Positions 1 to 9,600 of a DNA stretch of 35,028 nt are shown piece after piece. A program made the position numbers and the translations under genes. The notes below the pieces were generated by a model. The model had not been told where the DNA came from and did not search any database. It worked only from the letters and a program-made list of their open reading frames with translations. The stretch lies in the NCBI GenBank assembly GCA_015232315.1, contig JADFZZ010000043.1, forward strand, positions 1-35,028. Direction: 5' to 3'. Positions within the stretch are counted from its first letter, which is position 1; each line of letters starts with the position of its first letter. The stretch comes from SAR324 cluster bacterium. Its GTDB lineage: Bacteria > SAR324 > NAC60-12.

Positions 1-185
1 AAGGCATTGAGCAAGGCAGGATTGAAGGACTTCGCGCTACGGCGGAAAAGCAATTGCGGATCAAATTCCGTGAAATTCCAGCAATCTATCTGGCTCAACT
101 GAGTACGTTGTCTTTCGCCCAACTGGAAATGCTGGCAGAGCGTATTCTGACCGTTCAAAGCATGGAAGAATTGTTCCGGTTCTGA
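1..185 (+). CDS. C-terminal fragment of an Rpn/DUF4351-type protein (cut by window edge)
   Basis: The reading frame is open from base 3 to a TGA at 183-185 and gives about 60 residues: an IEQGRIEGLR-like start, then basic helical sequence and IYLAQLSTLSFAQLEMLAER, ending EELFRF. This pattern (charged helix, then a 'ls-qLe-La-ril-v-s-eel' ending) is typical of the C-terminal DUF4351 helical domain found after PD-(D/E)XK nuclease-like Rpn/transposase_31 proteins. The catalytic part would lie left of the window, so it cannot be seen whether the gene is intact. The assignment rests on the tail pattern only. Rpn-type genes are often multicopy and behave as mobile or recombination-associated genes. 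Confidence 0.5.
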   Translation, partial: GIEQGRIEGLRATAEKQLRIKFREIPAIYLAQLSTLSFAQLEMLAERILTVQSMEELFRF

Positions 186-345
186 TGACTCGTCCTGTTA
201 TGCCCGGAAAACGGACATTGATATATTCTCGAAGGTCCTTCCTCAGAGATCGACAGATCTTTCACTGCGTTGGGGTTAATGGCAACGGACGGATACCAGA
301 ATAGATCGGGAACATGCATGCTCCAAAGTTATTAGACCACAACAA

Positions 346-804
346 TTATTTTCTCCCAAATCCCTGCTGAGCCAAAAATTTATTCAACTGGTTGGCGAAT
401 TCATGCGTGTCTTTGGGACCGAACGGCGCGGGGCCTTTGGTGATCTCACCACTGTCACGAATCTCCTGCATAAGATTTCGGATAGCCAGAAGCTGTTTGA
501 TGTTATCCTCTGTAAACAGTTTTCCCCGGTGATCAATCGCATGCGCTTTTTTGGTGATGACACGGTCAGCCAACGGGATATCCGCCGTGATGACCAGTTC
601 GCCTGGTTGCACCAGTTCCACAATGCGGTTGTCCGCTTCGTCTGGTCCTGCGTCCACAACGATGTACTTGACATGCCTGGATTTCCCCAGATTGACATAT
701 TTGTTGGACACAACAACAGTTGGTATGCTCAGACGCTCAATGGCACGAATCAAAATCTGTTTGAGCGCATTGGGCAACGCGTCCCCGTCTATGTACAGAT
801 TCAT
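346..804 (-). CDS. yaiI: UPF0178 / DUF188 (YaiI/YqxD) family protein
   Basis: A 152-residue protein of the YaiI/YqxD family, a small NYN/PIN-like fold of unknown biochemical role. The N-terminal motif reads YIDGDALPN (about residues 4-12), matching the family's 'vDADACPv' acidic motif but with the usual Cys replaced by Leu. A second conserved block, VITADIPLADRVITKKA, follows, and the tail contains KGPAPFGPKD. The ATG at 802-804 is chosen over the TTG two codons upstream because it forms an ATGA overlap with the stop of the preceding ywbE-like gene, which indicates translational coupling. Family length is about 150, so it is complete. Function is unknown; the acidic motif would be compatible with metal-dependent nuclease activity (inference). 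Confidence 0.88.
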   Translation of the reverse strand: MNLYIDGDALPNALKQILIRAIERLSIPTVVVSNKYVNLGKSRHVKYIVVDAGPDEADNRIVELVQPGELVITADIPLADRVITKKAHAIDHRGKLFTEDNIKQLLAIRNLMQEIRDSGEITKGPAPFGPKDTHEFANQLNKFLAQQGFGRK

Positions 805-995
805 CGGCAAATCTCTTTGACTCGTCCGACCGCGCCATTTGTTAAGCGGACTTTGATGCCATGCGGATGTGTCGGCGAATTGGTCAGGAGATCCTTGACC
901 ACGCCCTCAGTCAGTTTCCCACTTTGTTGATCCTGTTTTAATACGATCCGGACGGTCAGGCCCGGTTTGATGTTTGATCTTTGTGTTCCATCCAT
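801..995 (-). CDS. ywbE: YwbE family protein (DUF2196)
   Basis: A 64-residue protein with the YwbE pattern: an N-terminal NIKPGLTVRIVLKQDQ segment, then GKLTEGVVKDLLTNS, HPHGIKVRLTNG and GRVKEI, as in the small conserved family usually annotated 'YwbE family protein'. Its function is unknown; the KOW-like beta pattern suggests nucleic-acid binding (inference only). The ATG at 993-995 is preceded on the minus strand by AGGGAG at 1004-1009, about 8 bases away. It is the first gene of a two-gene unit with the yaiI-like gene, overlapping it by ATGA. Confidence 0.85.
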   Translation of the reverse strand: MDGTQRSNIKPGLTVRIVLKQDQQSGKLTEGVVKDLLTNSPTHPHGIKVRLTNGAVGRVKEICR

Positions 996-1346
996 GCGGA
1001 AGTCTCCCTGAAAAAGTTACGGTTAGTCTGTTTGATGATGCGAACGTGCCTTCAAATCATTCAAAACACAAGAAAACCCATGAACTATTGTGTTTCAAAA
1101 AAGTATTCTGGCACTGTTTGAGTATTGGCGGAAGTGTCCTCACGAATGAGCCTGATTGAAAGTCTGAAACCCGTTTTGACAAATTAATAAAATCAGTATA
1201 TGCACTAACCCGAATGATGAGCCTGGCGAAAATGAGCCTGTTGAGTAGCGGTTCATCTCCAGCGATTCATCACGGATGATGCTCTGATCCAGGGCTTTTT
1301 CGAAGTGTTGATGCCCAATTTTTAACCTGTTTTATTGTGAGGAACC
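996..1346. other. Divergent intergenic region between ywbE and acnA
   Basis: These 351 bases hold no credible gene; a 61-residue plus-strand frame at 974-1159 has no family resemblance and no ribosome binding site. The region contains the ribosome binding site of the minus-strand ywbE-like gene at its left end, a candidate acnA promoter (1176-1204), three copies of ATGAGCCTG (1146-1154, 1217-1225, 1232-1240) and the acnA ribosome binding site at its right end. Confidence 0.7.
1176..1204 (+). promoter_or_regulatory. Candidate sigma70-type promoter for acnA
   Basis: TTGACA at 1176-1181, a 17-base AT-rich spacer, and TATGCA at 1199-1204 give a consensus -35, ideal spacing and a fair -10. Transcription would start near 1211, leaving a leader of about 135 bases before the acnA ATG at 1347. 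Three ATGAGCCTG copies surround the promoter, one upstream and two inside the leader. Confidence 0.6.
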
Positions 1347-4022
1347 ATGCCTGATAACCGTTTTGGAAGCCGAATTTCTTTTGATACCGGAAGTGGAAAA
1401 GCTGATATGTACAGTTTGGAAAAACTGGAAAAAGACAATATCGGCACTGTGCAGAAACTGCCGTTTTCCATAAAAATCCTGCTGGAGCAGGCGTTGCGAA
1501 ATCTGGATAATTTTCAGGTGCGGGAGGAAGATGTGCTGGCCTTGGCCGACTGGACCAAAGCCAATCTGGAAAAAGAAATTCCTTACAAGCCCACCCGGGT
1601 GATTCTTCAGGATTTTACAGGCGTTCCCGCGGTTGTGGATCTGGCGGCATTACGCAGTGCCATGGTGCAGATGGGGGGCAATCCCACCTTAATCAATCCC
1701 CGTGTGCCGGTGGATCTGGTGGTCGATCATTCCGTTCAGGTGGATCATTATGGAACGCCAGATTCCTTGCGACAAAACATGGAAATTGAATTTCAGCGGA
1801 ATCAGGAACGCTACGAATTTGTGAAATGGGGCCAGAAATCGTTTAAAAATTTCAGGGTGTGTCCTCCGGGAGTCGGCATCATTCATCAGGTCAATCTGGA
1901 ATATCTGGCCAGTGTGATTCAAACCGTGGACGGTGTCTGTTTTCCTGACACACTGGTCGGGACAGATTCGCACACCACCATGATCAACGGACTTGGCGTG
2001 ATGGGCTGGGGTGTGGGGGGTATTGAAGCCGAATCCGTCATGCTGGGACAACCTGTGTATATGCTGATTCCTCAAGTGATCGGGTTCAAACTGAAAGGGA
2101 CTCTGCCTATTGGTGCGACCGCCACTGATCTGGTGTTACGTGTGGTGGAAATTCTTCGCAAAAAAGGCGTGGTTGAAAAATTTGTGGAATTCTATGGACC
2201 CGGATTATCACGCCTGAGTCTGGCGGATCGGGCGACCATTGCCAATATGGCTCCAGAATATGGCGCAACCATGGGCTTTTTCCCTGTGGATCAGGAAACC
2301 CTTAAATATCTTCGGGATACTGGACGTCCGGAAAATCTGGTGAAAACAGTTGAAAACTATTGCAAAAAACAAGGCCTGTTCCGCACTGACGCAACGCCTG
2401 ATCCTGTGTTCACTGACACCGTTGAGCTGGATTTGTCCACCGTGGAGCCTTCTTTGGCTGGTCCAAAACGTCCTCAGGACAGAGTCACCCTGGCCGCGAT
2501 GAAAACACAATGGCATGAATCCTTGACGAAACCTGTGAAACAACGCGGGTTTGAATTGAAGGAATCCACGCTGGCCGACAAAGCCGCTGTTCCGGGAATG
2601 GACGGGGTTCAGTTGAAGCATGGTTCCGTGGTGATCACCGCCATCACTTCCTGTACGAATACCAGCAATCCATCCGTGATGCTGGCGGCCGGGATTCTGG
2701 CGAAAAAAGCCGCTGAACGTGGACTGACCGCAAAACCCTGGGTGAAAACCTCCCTGGCTCCCGGTTCCAGAGTGGTCACACGCTATCTGGATGAGGCCGG
2801 ACTGACACCCTCTTTGGAAAAAGTCGGCTTTCATACCGTGGGCTATGGTTGCACAACCTGTATTGGCAACTCAGGGCCGTTGATGGATTCTGTGGTGCAG
2901 GCGATCAATGAAAAAGATCTGGTGGTTGCGGCGGTGCTTTCCGGAAACCGGAATTTTGAAGGGCGGATCAGTCCTCATGTGAAAGCCAATTATCTGGCAA
3001 GTCCTCCGTTGGTGGTGGCCTATGCCATCGCCGGAACTGTGGATATTGATTTTGCCACAGAACCAGTGGGGCTTGATAACGCAGGAAAACCAGTGATGTT
3101 GCAAGAAATCTGGCCATCTCCTGAAGAAGTAGCGACAGCCATGAAAAGCATGACCAAAGAATTGTATCAGCAGGAATATCAGAATCTGGATCAGGTTTCA
3201 CCAATGTGGAACGCGATTCAAAGCAAAACTGGAGAAGTGTATGAGTGGGATGAAGATTCAACCTATATTCAAAACCCACCATTTTTCACCCATATGTCCC
3301 AGGAACTGGCAGAACTGAAAGAAATCAAGGGTGCCAGGGTGCTGGTCAAGGTGGGCGATTCTGTTACAACCGACCATATTTCACCGGCAGGATCTTTTTC
3401 AGCCAAAACGCCAGCAGGATTGTATCTGGTGAGTAAAGGAGTCAGTCCGGAGGATTTCAACTCCTATGGCGCACGACGTGGAAATGACCGGGTGATGACA
3501 CGCGGAACGTTTGCCAATGTTCGCTTACGCAATCAAATGGCTCCGGGAACAGAAGGCGGTTACACCACCTACATTCCGGACAATGCGGTGATGTCGATTT
3601 ATGACGCTTCCATGAAATATCAGGAATCTGGAACACCATTGATTGTGTTGGCCGGTACAGAATATGGAACCGGATCTTCCAGAGACTGGGCCGCAAAAGG
3701 AACCTTTCTGCTGGGTGTCAAAGCAGTCGTAGCCGCGAGCTATGAGCGAATCCATCGTTCAAACCTGGTCGGAATGGGCGTTTTGCCGCTACAGTTCAAG
3801 GCCGGTCAAACCCATGAATCGTTAGGATTGACCGGAAAAGAAGTTTATTCAATTCTGGGGATCAGTGAAAAACTGCACCCCATGCAGGAATTGATTCTGA
3901 AAGCGGATGACCGGGAAATTCCGGTGTTGTGCCGTTTGGACACTCCGGTGGAAATTGAATACTACCGGAATGGCGGAATCCTGCATACCGTATTGAGAAA
4001 TTTCATTCGGGAAGGCAAATAA
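1347..4022 (+). CDS. acnA: Aconitate hydratase A
   Basis: An 891-residue [4Fe-4S] aconitase that interconverts citrate and isocitrate in the TCA cycle (cytoplasm); the length equals that of E. coli AcnA. The cluster ligands are visible: Cys436 in [11 protein letters not shown], and Cys502 and Cys505 in [13 protein letters not shown]. Other AcnA/IRP blocks include [34 protein letters not shown] near the substrate site, and the swivel-domain [12 protein letters not shown] at about 774-785. The start is an ATG preceded by GAGG (TTGTGAGGAACC). A sigma70-type promoter lies upstream and a palindrome immediately follows the stop, so it is probably monocistronic. Members of this family can also bind RNA when the cluster is lost; nothing in the sequence tests that here. 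Confidence 0.97.
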   Translation: MPDNRFGSRISFDTGSGKADMYSLEKLEKDNIGTVQKLPFSIKILLEQALRNLDNFQVREEDVLALADWTKANLEKEIPYKPTRVILQDFTGVPAVVDLAALRSAMVQMGGNPTLINPRVPVDLVVDHSVQVDHYGTPDSLRQNMEIEFQRNQERYEFVKWGQKSFKNFRVCPPGVGIIHQVNLEYLASVIQTVDGVCFPDTLVGTDSHTTMINGLGVMGWGVGGIEAESVMLGQPVYMLIPQVIGFKLKGTLPIGATATDLVLRVVEILRKKGVVEKFVEFYGPGLSRLSLADRATIANMAPEYGATMGFFPVDQETLKYLRDTGRPENLVKTVENYCKKQGLFRTDATPDPVFTDTVELDLSTVEPSLAGPKRPQDRVTLAAMKTQWHESLTKPVKQRGFELKESTLADKAAVPGMDGVQLKHGSVVITAITSCTNTSNPSVMLAAGILAKKAAERGLTAKPWVKTSLAPGSRVVTRYLDEAGLTPSLEKVGFHTVGYGCTTCIGNSGPLMDSVVQAINEKDLVVAAVLSGNRNFEGRISPHVKANYLASPPLVVAYAIAGTVDIDFATEPVGLDNAGKPVMLQEIWPSPEEVATAMKSMTKELYQQEYQNLDQVSPMWNAIQSKTGEVYEWDEDSTYIQNPPFFTHMSQELAELKEIKGARVLVKVGDSVTTDHISPAGSFSAKTPAGLYLVSKGVSPEDFNSYGARRGNDRVMTRGTFANVRLRNQMAPGTEGGYTTYIPDNAVMSIYDASMKYQESGTPLIVLAGTEYGTGSSRDWAAKGTFLLGVKAVVAASYERIHRSNLVGMGVLPLQFKAGQTHESLGLTGKEVYSILGISEKLHPMQELILKADDREIPVLCRLDTPVEIEYYRNGGILHTVLRNFIREGK

Positions 4023-4044
4023 TTTCTACCTGTGCAGGTAGAAA
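4023..4044. terminator. Palindrome directly after acnA, possible terminator
   Basis: TTTCTACCTG (4023-4032) and CAGGTAGAAA (4035-4044) form a perfect 10-base inverted repeat around TG; as a hairpin it would have about 8-9 pairs and a small loop. It begins one base after the acnA stop. The following sequence is AT-rich but has no clear T run, so termination is plausible rather than shown. A protein-binding site is an alternative. Confidence 0.45.
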
Positions 4045-4131
4045 AATATTTTGAGCCTGTTTGCTGGAAGATTGTTTTCCACATCCGGGTATGATCGTCG
4101 TAGGGTGAATATTGCGGAAGGATGAATAGAC

Positions 4132-5499
4132 ATGATGGAACAACGGAAAGAGCTATGGGATATCCTGGAGGACATTATACAAGCAGAAGATGTCACTCTG
4201 CTGAAAAAAGTTGTCAATGAATCGTCCTTGGTTGAAGTAGCGTTGGCGTTGTCCCGATTGTCTATTGGGTATCAGGTATGGACGCTTGTCCGGTTGACGC
4301 CCAAAGAGGGCGCAAAACTGGTCAGGGAGATGCCCCATGTTCAAGCCGTGGAACTGATCAGAACGATGCCACTGGAAAACACGGTCGCACTGTTGAAATG
4401 TTTGCGAAGTGATGTTCAGGCGGATCTGGTCAGTGAACTGGATCAGGATGAACTGGCTCGACTGCTGGATGGGATGGATGCTAAAGACGCAGATTCCATT
4501 CTGAAATTGATGGTTTATCCCCATGATACAGCCGGTGGTCTGATGATCACGGAATATCTCTCGTATCAGGATGATTTCATGGTGAGTCAGGTTCTGGATG
4601 ATTTGAGAGACCGTGGAGAGCAGTATTCAGATTATGATGTTCAATATGCTTATGTGCTCAATCATAGTGGTCAACTGGTAGGGGTACTCCGGTTGAGGGA
4701 CCTTCTGCTTTCCCGTAAGGATCAACGGATCTCCGCGCTCATGATTCCTGATCCGCTCAATGTGGATGTCCGGAAATCACTGGATAGTCTGCACCATTTT
4801 TTTCACGAACATCCCTTTTTCGGTGTTCCGGTCATCACAGAAAATCGTGTACTGGTGGGCGTAGTGAGACGACTGGCTGTCCGTGATGCCATGAGTCGGA
4901 GATCGCAAAGCGTATTCCTTAAAATCAGCGGTATCATCGGCGGTGAAGAATTACGAAGCATGCCGCTGGTAACCCGTTTTTCACGCAGACTTTCCTGGCT
5001 GAGTCTGAATATTGTACTGAATATCATTGCGGCCAGTGTGATTGCGTTTTATCAGGACACCCTCGAAAAAGCCATCACGCTGGCGGTATTTCTACCGATC
5101 ATTTCTGACATGAGCGGTTGTTCAGGAAATCAGGCGGTGGCAGTCAGCATGCGTGAGATCACACTGGGGGTGATCCGTCCCCGTGAAATTGGCTGGGTAC
5201 TGATGAAAGAATCCATGGTGGGCGTGATCAACGGGATTTTACTGGGACTATTGCTGGCTCTGGTCGCGGTGCTTTGGAAAGGAAACCCCTATCTTGGATT
5301 GGTCGTGGGTTCGGCTCTGGCGGCAAATACATTGCTGGCGGTGTCAGTGGGTGGTTCCATTCCACTGATCCTCAAATCCATGAATATTGATCCGGCACTG
5401 GCTTCCGGCCCGATGCTGACTACCATCACAGACATGTTTGGTTTTTTCTTTGTTCTAAGCCTGGCCAGTCTGTTGTTACCCCAGTTGACAACAGGTTAG
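4132..5499 (+). CDS. mgtE: MgtE-type magnesium transporter
   Basis: A 455-residue protein with the MgtE layout. An N-terminal helical MgtE_N superhelix (about 1-130) carries repeated 'Lv.e...-l...l' units. A pair of CBS domains (about 130-255) includes HDTAGGLMITEYLSYQDD, and a C-terminal membrane domain of about five helices (about 293-452) follows. Two pore signatures are visible: SDMSGCSGNQA around Asp326 and DPALASGPMLTTITDM ending at Asp434, equivalent to the Mg2+-coordinating Asp of T. thermophilus MgtE. The cytosolic domains of the family sense Mg2+ and gate the inner-membrane channel. AGGATG lies just upstream of the ATG; the Met at 4135 is an equally possible start. No known Mg2+ riboswitch was recognised in the short leader. 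Confidence 0.95.
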   Translation: MMEQRKELWDILEDIIQAEDVTLLKKVVNESSLVEVALALSRLSIGYQVWTLVRLTPKEGAKLVREMPHVQAVELIRTMPLENTVALLKCLRSDVQADLVSELDQDELARLLDGMDAKDADSILKLMVYPHDTAGGLMITEYLSYQDDFMVSQVLDDLRDRGEQYSDYDVQYAYVLNHSGQLVGVLRLRDLLLSRKDQRISALMIPDPLNVDVRKSLDSLHHFFHEHPFFGVPVITENRVLVGVVRRLAVRDAMSRRSQSVFLKISGIIGGEELRSMPLVTRFSRRLSWLSLNIVLNIIAASVIAFYQDTLEKAITLAVFLPIISDMSGCSGNQAVAVSMREITLGVIRPREIGWVLMKESMVGVINGILLGLLLALVAVLWKGNPYLGLVVGSALAANTLLAVSVGGSIPLILKSMNIDPALASGPMLTTITDMFGFFFVLSLASLLLPQLTTG

Positions 5500-5616
5500 A
5501 AAGAGAAACGCCATAACCCGGAAAAATCCCCTGCCTTTACTCTTGGGGCTTGTGCCTCTCTACGATTGTCTGGCAGATGAGGTTTCACGGATGAACAACT
5601 TTTCAGGAATTGCCTC

Positions 5617-6681
5617 ATGAATCACAAAAAAATATGGTTGAGCCTGTTTGCCGGAATAGTGTTGGTCGCTCATGGATATGCCCAGCAAGTTTCAGAAAAC
5701 TCAATCACGGCAGAACCATCCGTTACAGTCATAGAACCCTCCGTTGCAGAAAACACTCCGCCTGAATCTCTGCCACCCGCAAATTCTGATGAGGTTTCTC
5801 CTGAAAAATCGGCTCCGCCCAAAGCAAAAAATAGAATCCCCGGCGTATTGAAAGACACCAAACCCCAAATTGAGTGGTCCCTGACTTTTGGACGAGTTAC
5901 CTGGTCCATCCTTTTTCTGGGAATGGCCTATTACGCCATCAAATACACCACACGTCTGCTGGAAGCCAGTGCTGAAAAATGGCCCAATGCGCGACTTGCC
6001 TTAAAACGTTGGGTTCCGGTCATCAGGGTGATGGGATGGATTTTTTGTATTTATCTGATCATTGCAGGAGTGTTGGCGCCTCCGATTGAAACCATTCTGA
6101 CCATGACCGCTTCGGCAGGCATCGCCCTGGGTTTTGCCTCCCAGGATATTCTGAAAAATGTTTTTGGCGGGATCATGATTTTGATGGATCGTCCGTTTTT
6201 CTCCGGCGACAAGATTCAGGTCGGAAATCACTATGGGGAAGTGACTCAGATTGGTTTGAGAACGGTGAGGATTGTTACCGCTGATGATTCGGTGGTATCC
6301 ATTCCGAATGGAGATATCGTCAATCAACCGGTTTCCAACTCCAACAGCGGAGAATCCAACTGTCAGGTGGTTGCGGAATTTTATCTTCCCCCCGATATTG
6401 ATTTTACACGGGTCAAACGCATGGCCTATCGGGCCGCTGTGACATCCAGATACGCATATCTCAACAAACCGGTTTATATCGTCTTCAAAAATGAAATGTA
6501 TGAGCGACGTTCCATGATTAAAATGAGACTCAAGGCGTATGTGCTGGATATTCGCTATGAAGTGGCGTTTGCCAGTGAAATGACAGAAATTGTCATGTTT
6601 GAATTGCGTCGGCAGAATCTTGTTTCCACTGAGCAACTTTCCCATTTACCCCAAATCGTAAGCAATGGAGAAACAGCATGA
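5617..6681 (+). CDS. MscS-family mechanosensitive channel
   Basis: A 354-residue small-conductance mechanosensitive channel homologue, expected to open on hypo-osmotic shock. Order: a signal-peptide-like N-terminus (residues 1-22, ending GYA before QQ), a Pro/Glu/Ser-rich segment (about 23-80) likely periplasmic, TM1 about 93-112, TM2 about 134-155 and the pore helix TM3 about 157-195. The canonical MscS stretch GFASQDILKNVFGG (172-185) and GIMILMDRPFFSGD follow, then the beta domain with IPNGDIVNQPVSNSNSG. The carboxy-terminal alpha/beta part is present, and the total exceeds E. coli MscS (286) because of the N-terminal extension. Its last codons overlap the start of the next gene by 4 bases (ATGA at 6678-6681), coupling the channel to a large ATPase. 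Confidence 0.93.
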   Translation: MNHKKIWLSLFAGIVLVAHGYAQQVSENSITAEPSVTVIEPSVAENTPPESLPPANSDEVSPEKSAPPKAKNRIPGVLKDTKPQIEWSLTFGRVTWSILFLGMAYYAIKYTTRLLEASAEKWPNARLALKRWVPVIRVMGWIFCIYLIIAGVLAPPIETILTMTASAGIALGFASQDILKNVFGGIMILMDRPFFSGDKIQVGNHYGEVTQIGLRTVRIVTADDSVVSIPNGDIVNQPVSNSNSGESNCQVVAEFYLPPDIDFTRVKRMAYRAAVTSRYAYLNKPVYIVFKNEMYERRSMIKMRLKAYVLDIRYEVAFASEMTEIVMFELRRQNLVSTEQLSHLPQIVSNGETA

Positions 6682-9600
6682 CGTTTTCACAGGAATTTGA
6701 AGATCTCCTGCCGTTCATGTTCAAGGAAGCTGAAACCTTTCTGCGGCAAATCCGTGATGACTGGCAATCCACGCATCAGGCACGCCTTGAGGGATATCTG
6801 TCATTGCTGGAAGCGCAGGATACCGCATGGCAGGAAGCGTTAAGCAAGCAACAGGGAATCCTGCCGATATGGCAACAGACTGAGCCGTATTTTAATCAAT
6901 TGGCCGACTGGATCAACGAACTCCGGTTTGTGGATCCATGCCAGACAATTCGGGATGACTGGTGGAATTCACTGATTCTCAGCATGAAGGATTTTCCTGA
7001 AGAAATTGTGTTTCAAATATCACCTGCGGACATCATGCCTGAAACCGGAGATTCCCTGATTATCCGTCAGTGGAAACGCTGGCAACGGGTTCAGCAGAGG
7101 ATTCGGAACGTTAAATTTGCGGCCTTGAATCTGTTTCGGAAAAATAAACTCCCGGTTCCTTTCGCTTCCCGCAAATTTTCTGTCAAGAAATTTTTCAGAT
7201 ACTACTGGGGACTCCCGGTGGACGCATGGTATCGATCCAGTCTGGGAAAAATACTGTTTCTCTTGTCACAGCAAATGCGGCGGATACATCAACTGAATAT
7301 TGAATTTCAGAACAGCGTGTTGATGCTGGAATCTGCTACACAATCATGGTCGGAGCATGAACTGGACGTGTCGATGTTTGCCTGGGCCGATCTGAAACCT
7401 GTGTATGCCGAATTGAAGGAAATGCCCCTGTTACTCCAGAAGGCGTTTGCGGAAGCCTGCGCCGATTTGAGCGCATGGAGTCTGGAGCAGAGTCCGGGGA
7501 TTCTTCATCATTGGCATTATGCGGGAACCGGTGTTCTTCCAGCCAGAAAATACGACACCCGGAGCTTCACGAAAGATAAAAAAAATAACCGGAAAAAATG
7601 GGAAGAAACCCTGGCCCTGTGGGATAATCACTATCTGGGCATTAAACGTGATTGGACGCATGATCTCTCATTGTTCAGAACTCAGTTGAAATGTGGAATC
7701 CAGTATTTTGAAGCCTCGGCTGAGTTTGAACGGCAGATCCAGCAAGACCTGATTCCCGTATTTTCCAGAACCATCAGTGTTCTTGCTCAATCAGTCTCGC
7801 GTTTTGAGCATCTGGACGATGCCGGTGAATACGACCTGCGCAAAAAACTGATCAAGGAAAACAGAATCACGATGCGTGCTCTGCGTAAAAAAGAAATGCC
7901 GCTGATGCTCGATATCCTGGTTCAGTGTCAGCTTGAATCTATCCTGATCAATTATCAGAAACATGTGGAAGACTCTGTGAGCGGGTTGGCAGAAAAACAC
8001 CTTGTGTTCCGGAAACGTGATGATTCAGGAATTCCCCCCAGATCAGAACTGGATGAAATACCGATTCAGGCCTTGTTTTTAAAAGAAATTCTGCCTCGTC
8101 TGGAAGATCAACTTAAACAAACGCAGACATTCCTCAGAGATAGCTGGGGGAACATGCTGTATGGCGTCTCAGAAATTGACCAGATGGTTGAGTTCAATCT
8201 GGAAACGGCGTTGGGATTGCTTGAGAAAGAACAGCTCAGTGAGGAAGCACATCAGGCCGCGATGGACGGCCTGGGACGGGTTGTGGCCAAAATTCAGCAA
8301 TATGTGGATGAGTTCCAAAGCATTCAGGATCGGGCACAAAAAGATTTGCTGGAAACAACTGTGACCTGCATTGGGAAAATTCAGGAATTGGTGGATAATG
8401 AGAAACTGATTGCGTTGAAAGTCAAACTTGTTGGAGCCACTGCCCGTGGAAAATATTTTTGGGTGAAAAATGAAATCTGGATTCATGCCGGAAAAATGTC
8501 CCGGACGGGTTGGAAATGGATCACTCAGGCTTTTTCTGTAGCATCTCGCCAGTATATCCGCTTTCAAACCATTACCAACCTGGCACCGCCGAAAATCGAC
8601 GCGAAAAAAAATCTGCTGGAATTTTTGATCAGTTTTCAGCGGAAGATGGATGAACTCCCTTACATTTACAAACGCATGTTTGCCATTGAACCCTTGACCG
8701 ATGACCGGTTTTTTATGGCAAGAAACGAAGAACTTCAGTCCTTGCGTGAGGATTGTGAATTCTGGAACTCAGGTGTGTTTGTCATGACGGCTCTTGTTGG
8801 AGAATCCGGTAGCGGACGGACCACCCTGCTCAATATCGCTGAAAAAAAAGTGTTTGGAGACATGTCTGTGCAACGCCTCATGTTTCCTGTCACCATTTCT
8901 TCAGAACAGGAACTTGTGATGCGGTTTCGTGTGAATTTTCCAGAAATTGATCCTGCTTCGGGGATGGCCGGTATCCATCAGTTTCTGGAAAAACTTGAAA
9001 AACCGATGGTGCTGGTGGTGGAAAAATTCAACAATCTTTTCTTGAGAACGGTCGAAGGACTGGACCTGCTGGAAAATTTTTTACTGCTGATGTCCCAAAC
9101 CCATCGCAAGGTGCTGTGGATTGTGACCTCCACCCTCTACACCTGGAGTTTTCTGGACAAAACACTGAGAATTTCAAACCATTTTTCAAGGGTGATTTCA
9201 TTGGTGGCATTGAGCCGGAAAGATATGGAAAATGTAATTCTGAAGCGTCACCGAATGACAGGGTATCAACTGAAATTTCAGATTCCGGAATGGATGAATG
9301 AGCAACGGAATTTAAGTAAACTCAAAACCGACCGTCAACAGCAGGACTATTTGTTGGATTATTTCTTCGAGCGTCTTACCGAAATGGCGGCAGGCAATAT
9401 TGCGATTGCGATCCGGTTTTGGCTCAGAGCCATTCAGAAAATAGAAGAACACACCCTGATTCTGTCACCCGTGGTGGAATTTGACGATTCCTTCATTTCT
9501 CAACTCAGCCCCAACGAAATTTTCACGCTGGGAGGTATGATCCAGCATGAAGGTTTGAATACGGACAATCACGCACGAGTATTCCGACTTCTCCCTCACC

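Noticed and set aside
240-275. AGATC...GATCT inverted repeat between the left-edge gene and yaiI
   Set aside because: Only five pairs with a 4-base loop and no T tract; too weak for a terminator claim.
2208-2834. A 208-residue minus-strand frame inside acnA
   Set aside because: It lies antisense to a perfectly conserved part of aconitase, has no family resemblance and no ribosome binding site; it is a codon-usage shadow.
6001-6645. A 214-residue minus-strand frame inside the MscS gene
   Set aside because: Antisense to conserved MscS codons; the product is rich in His, Asn and Ile in a way typical of shadow frames.
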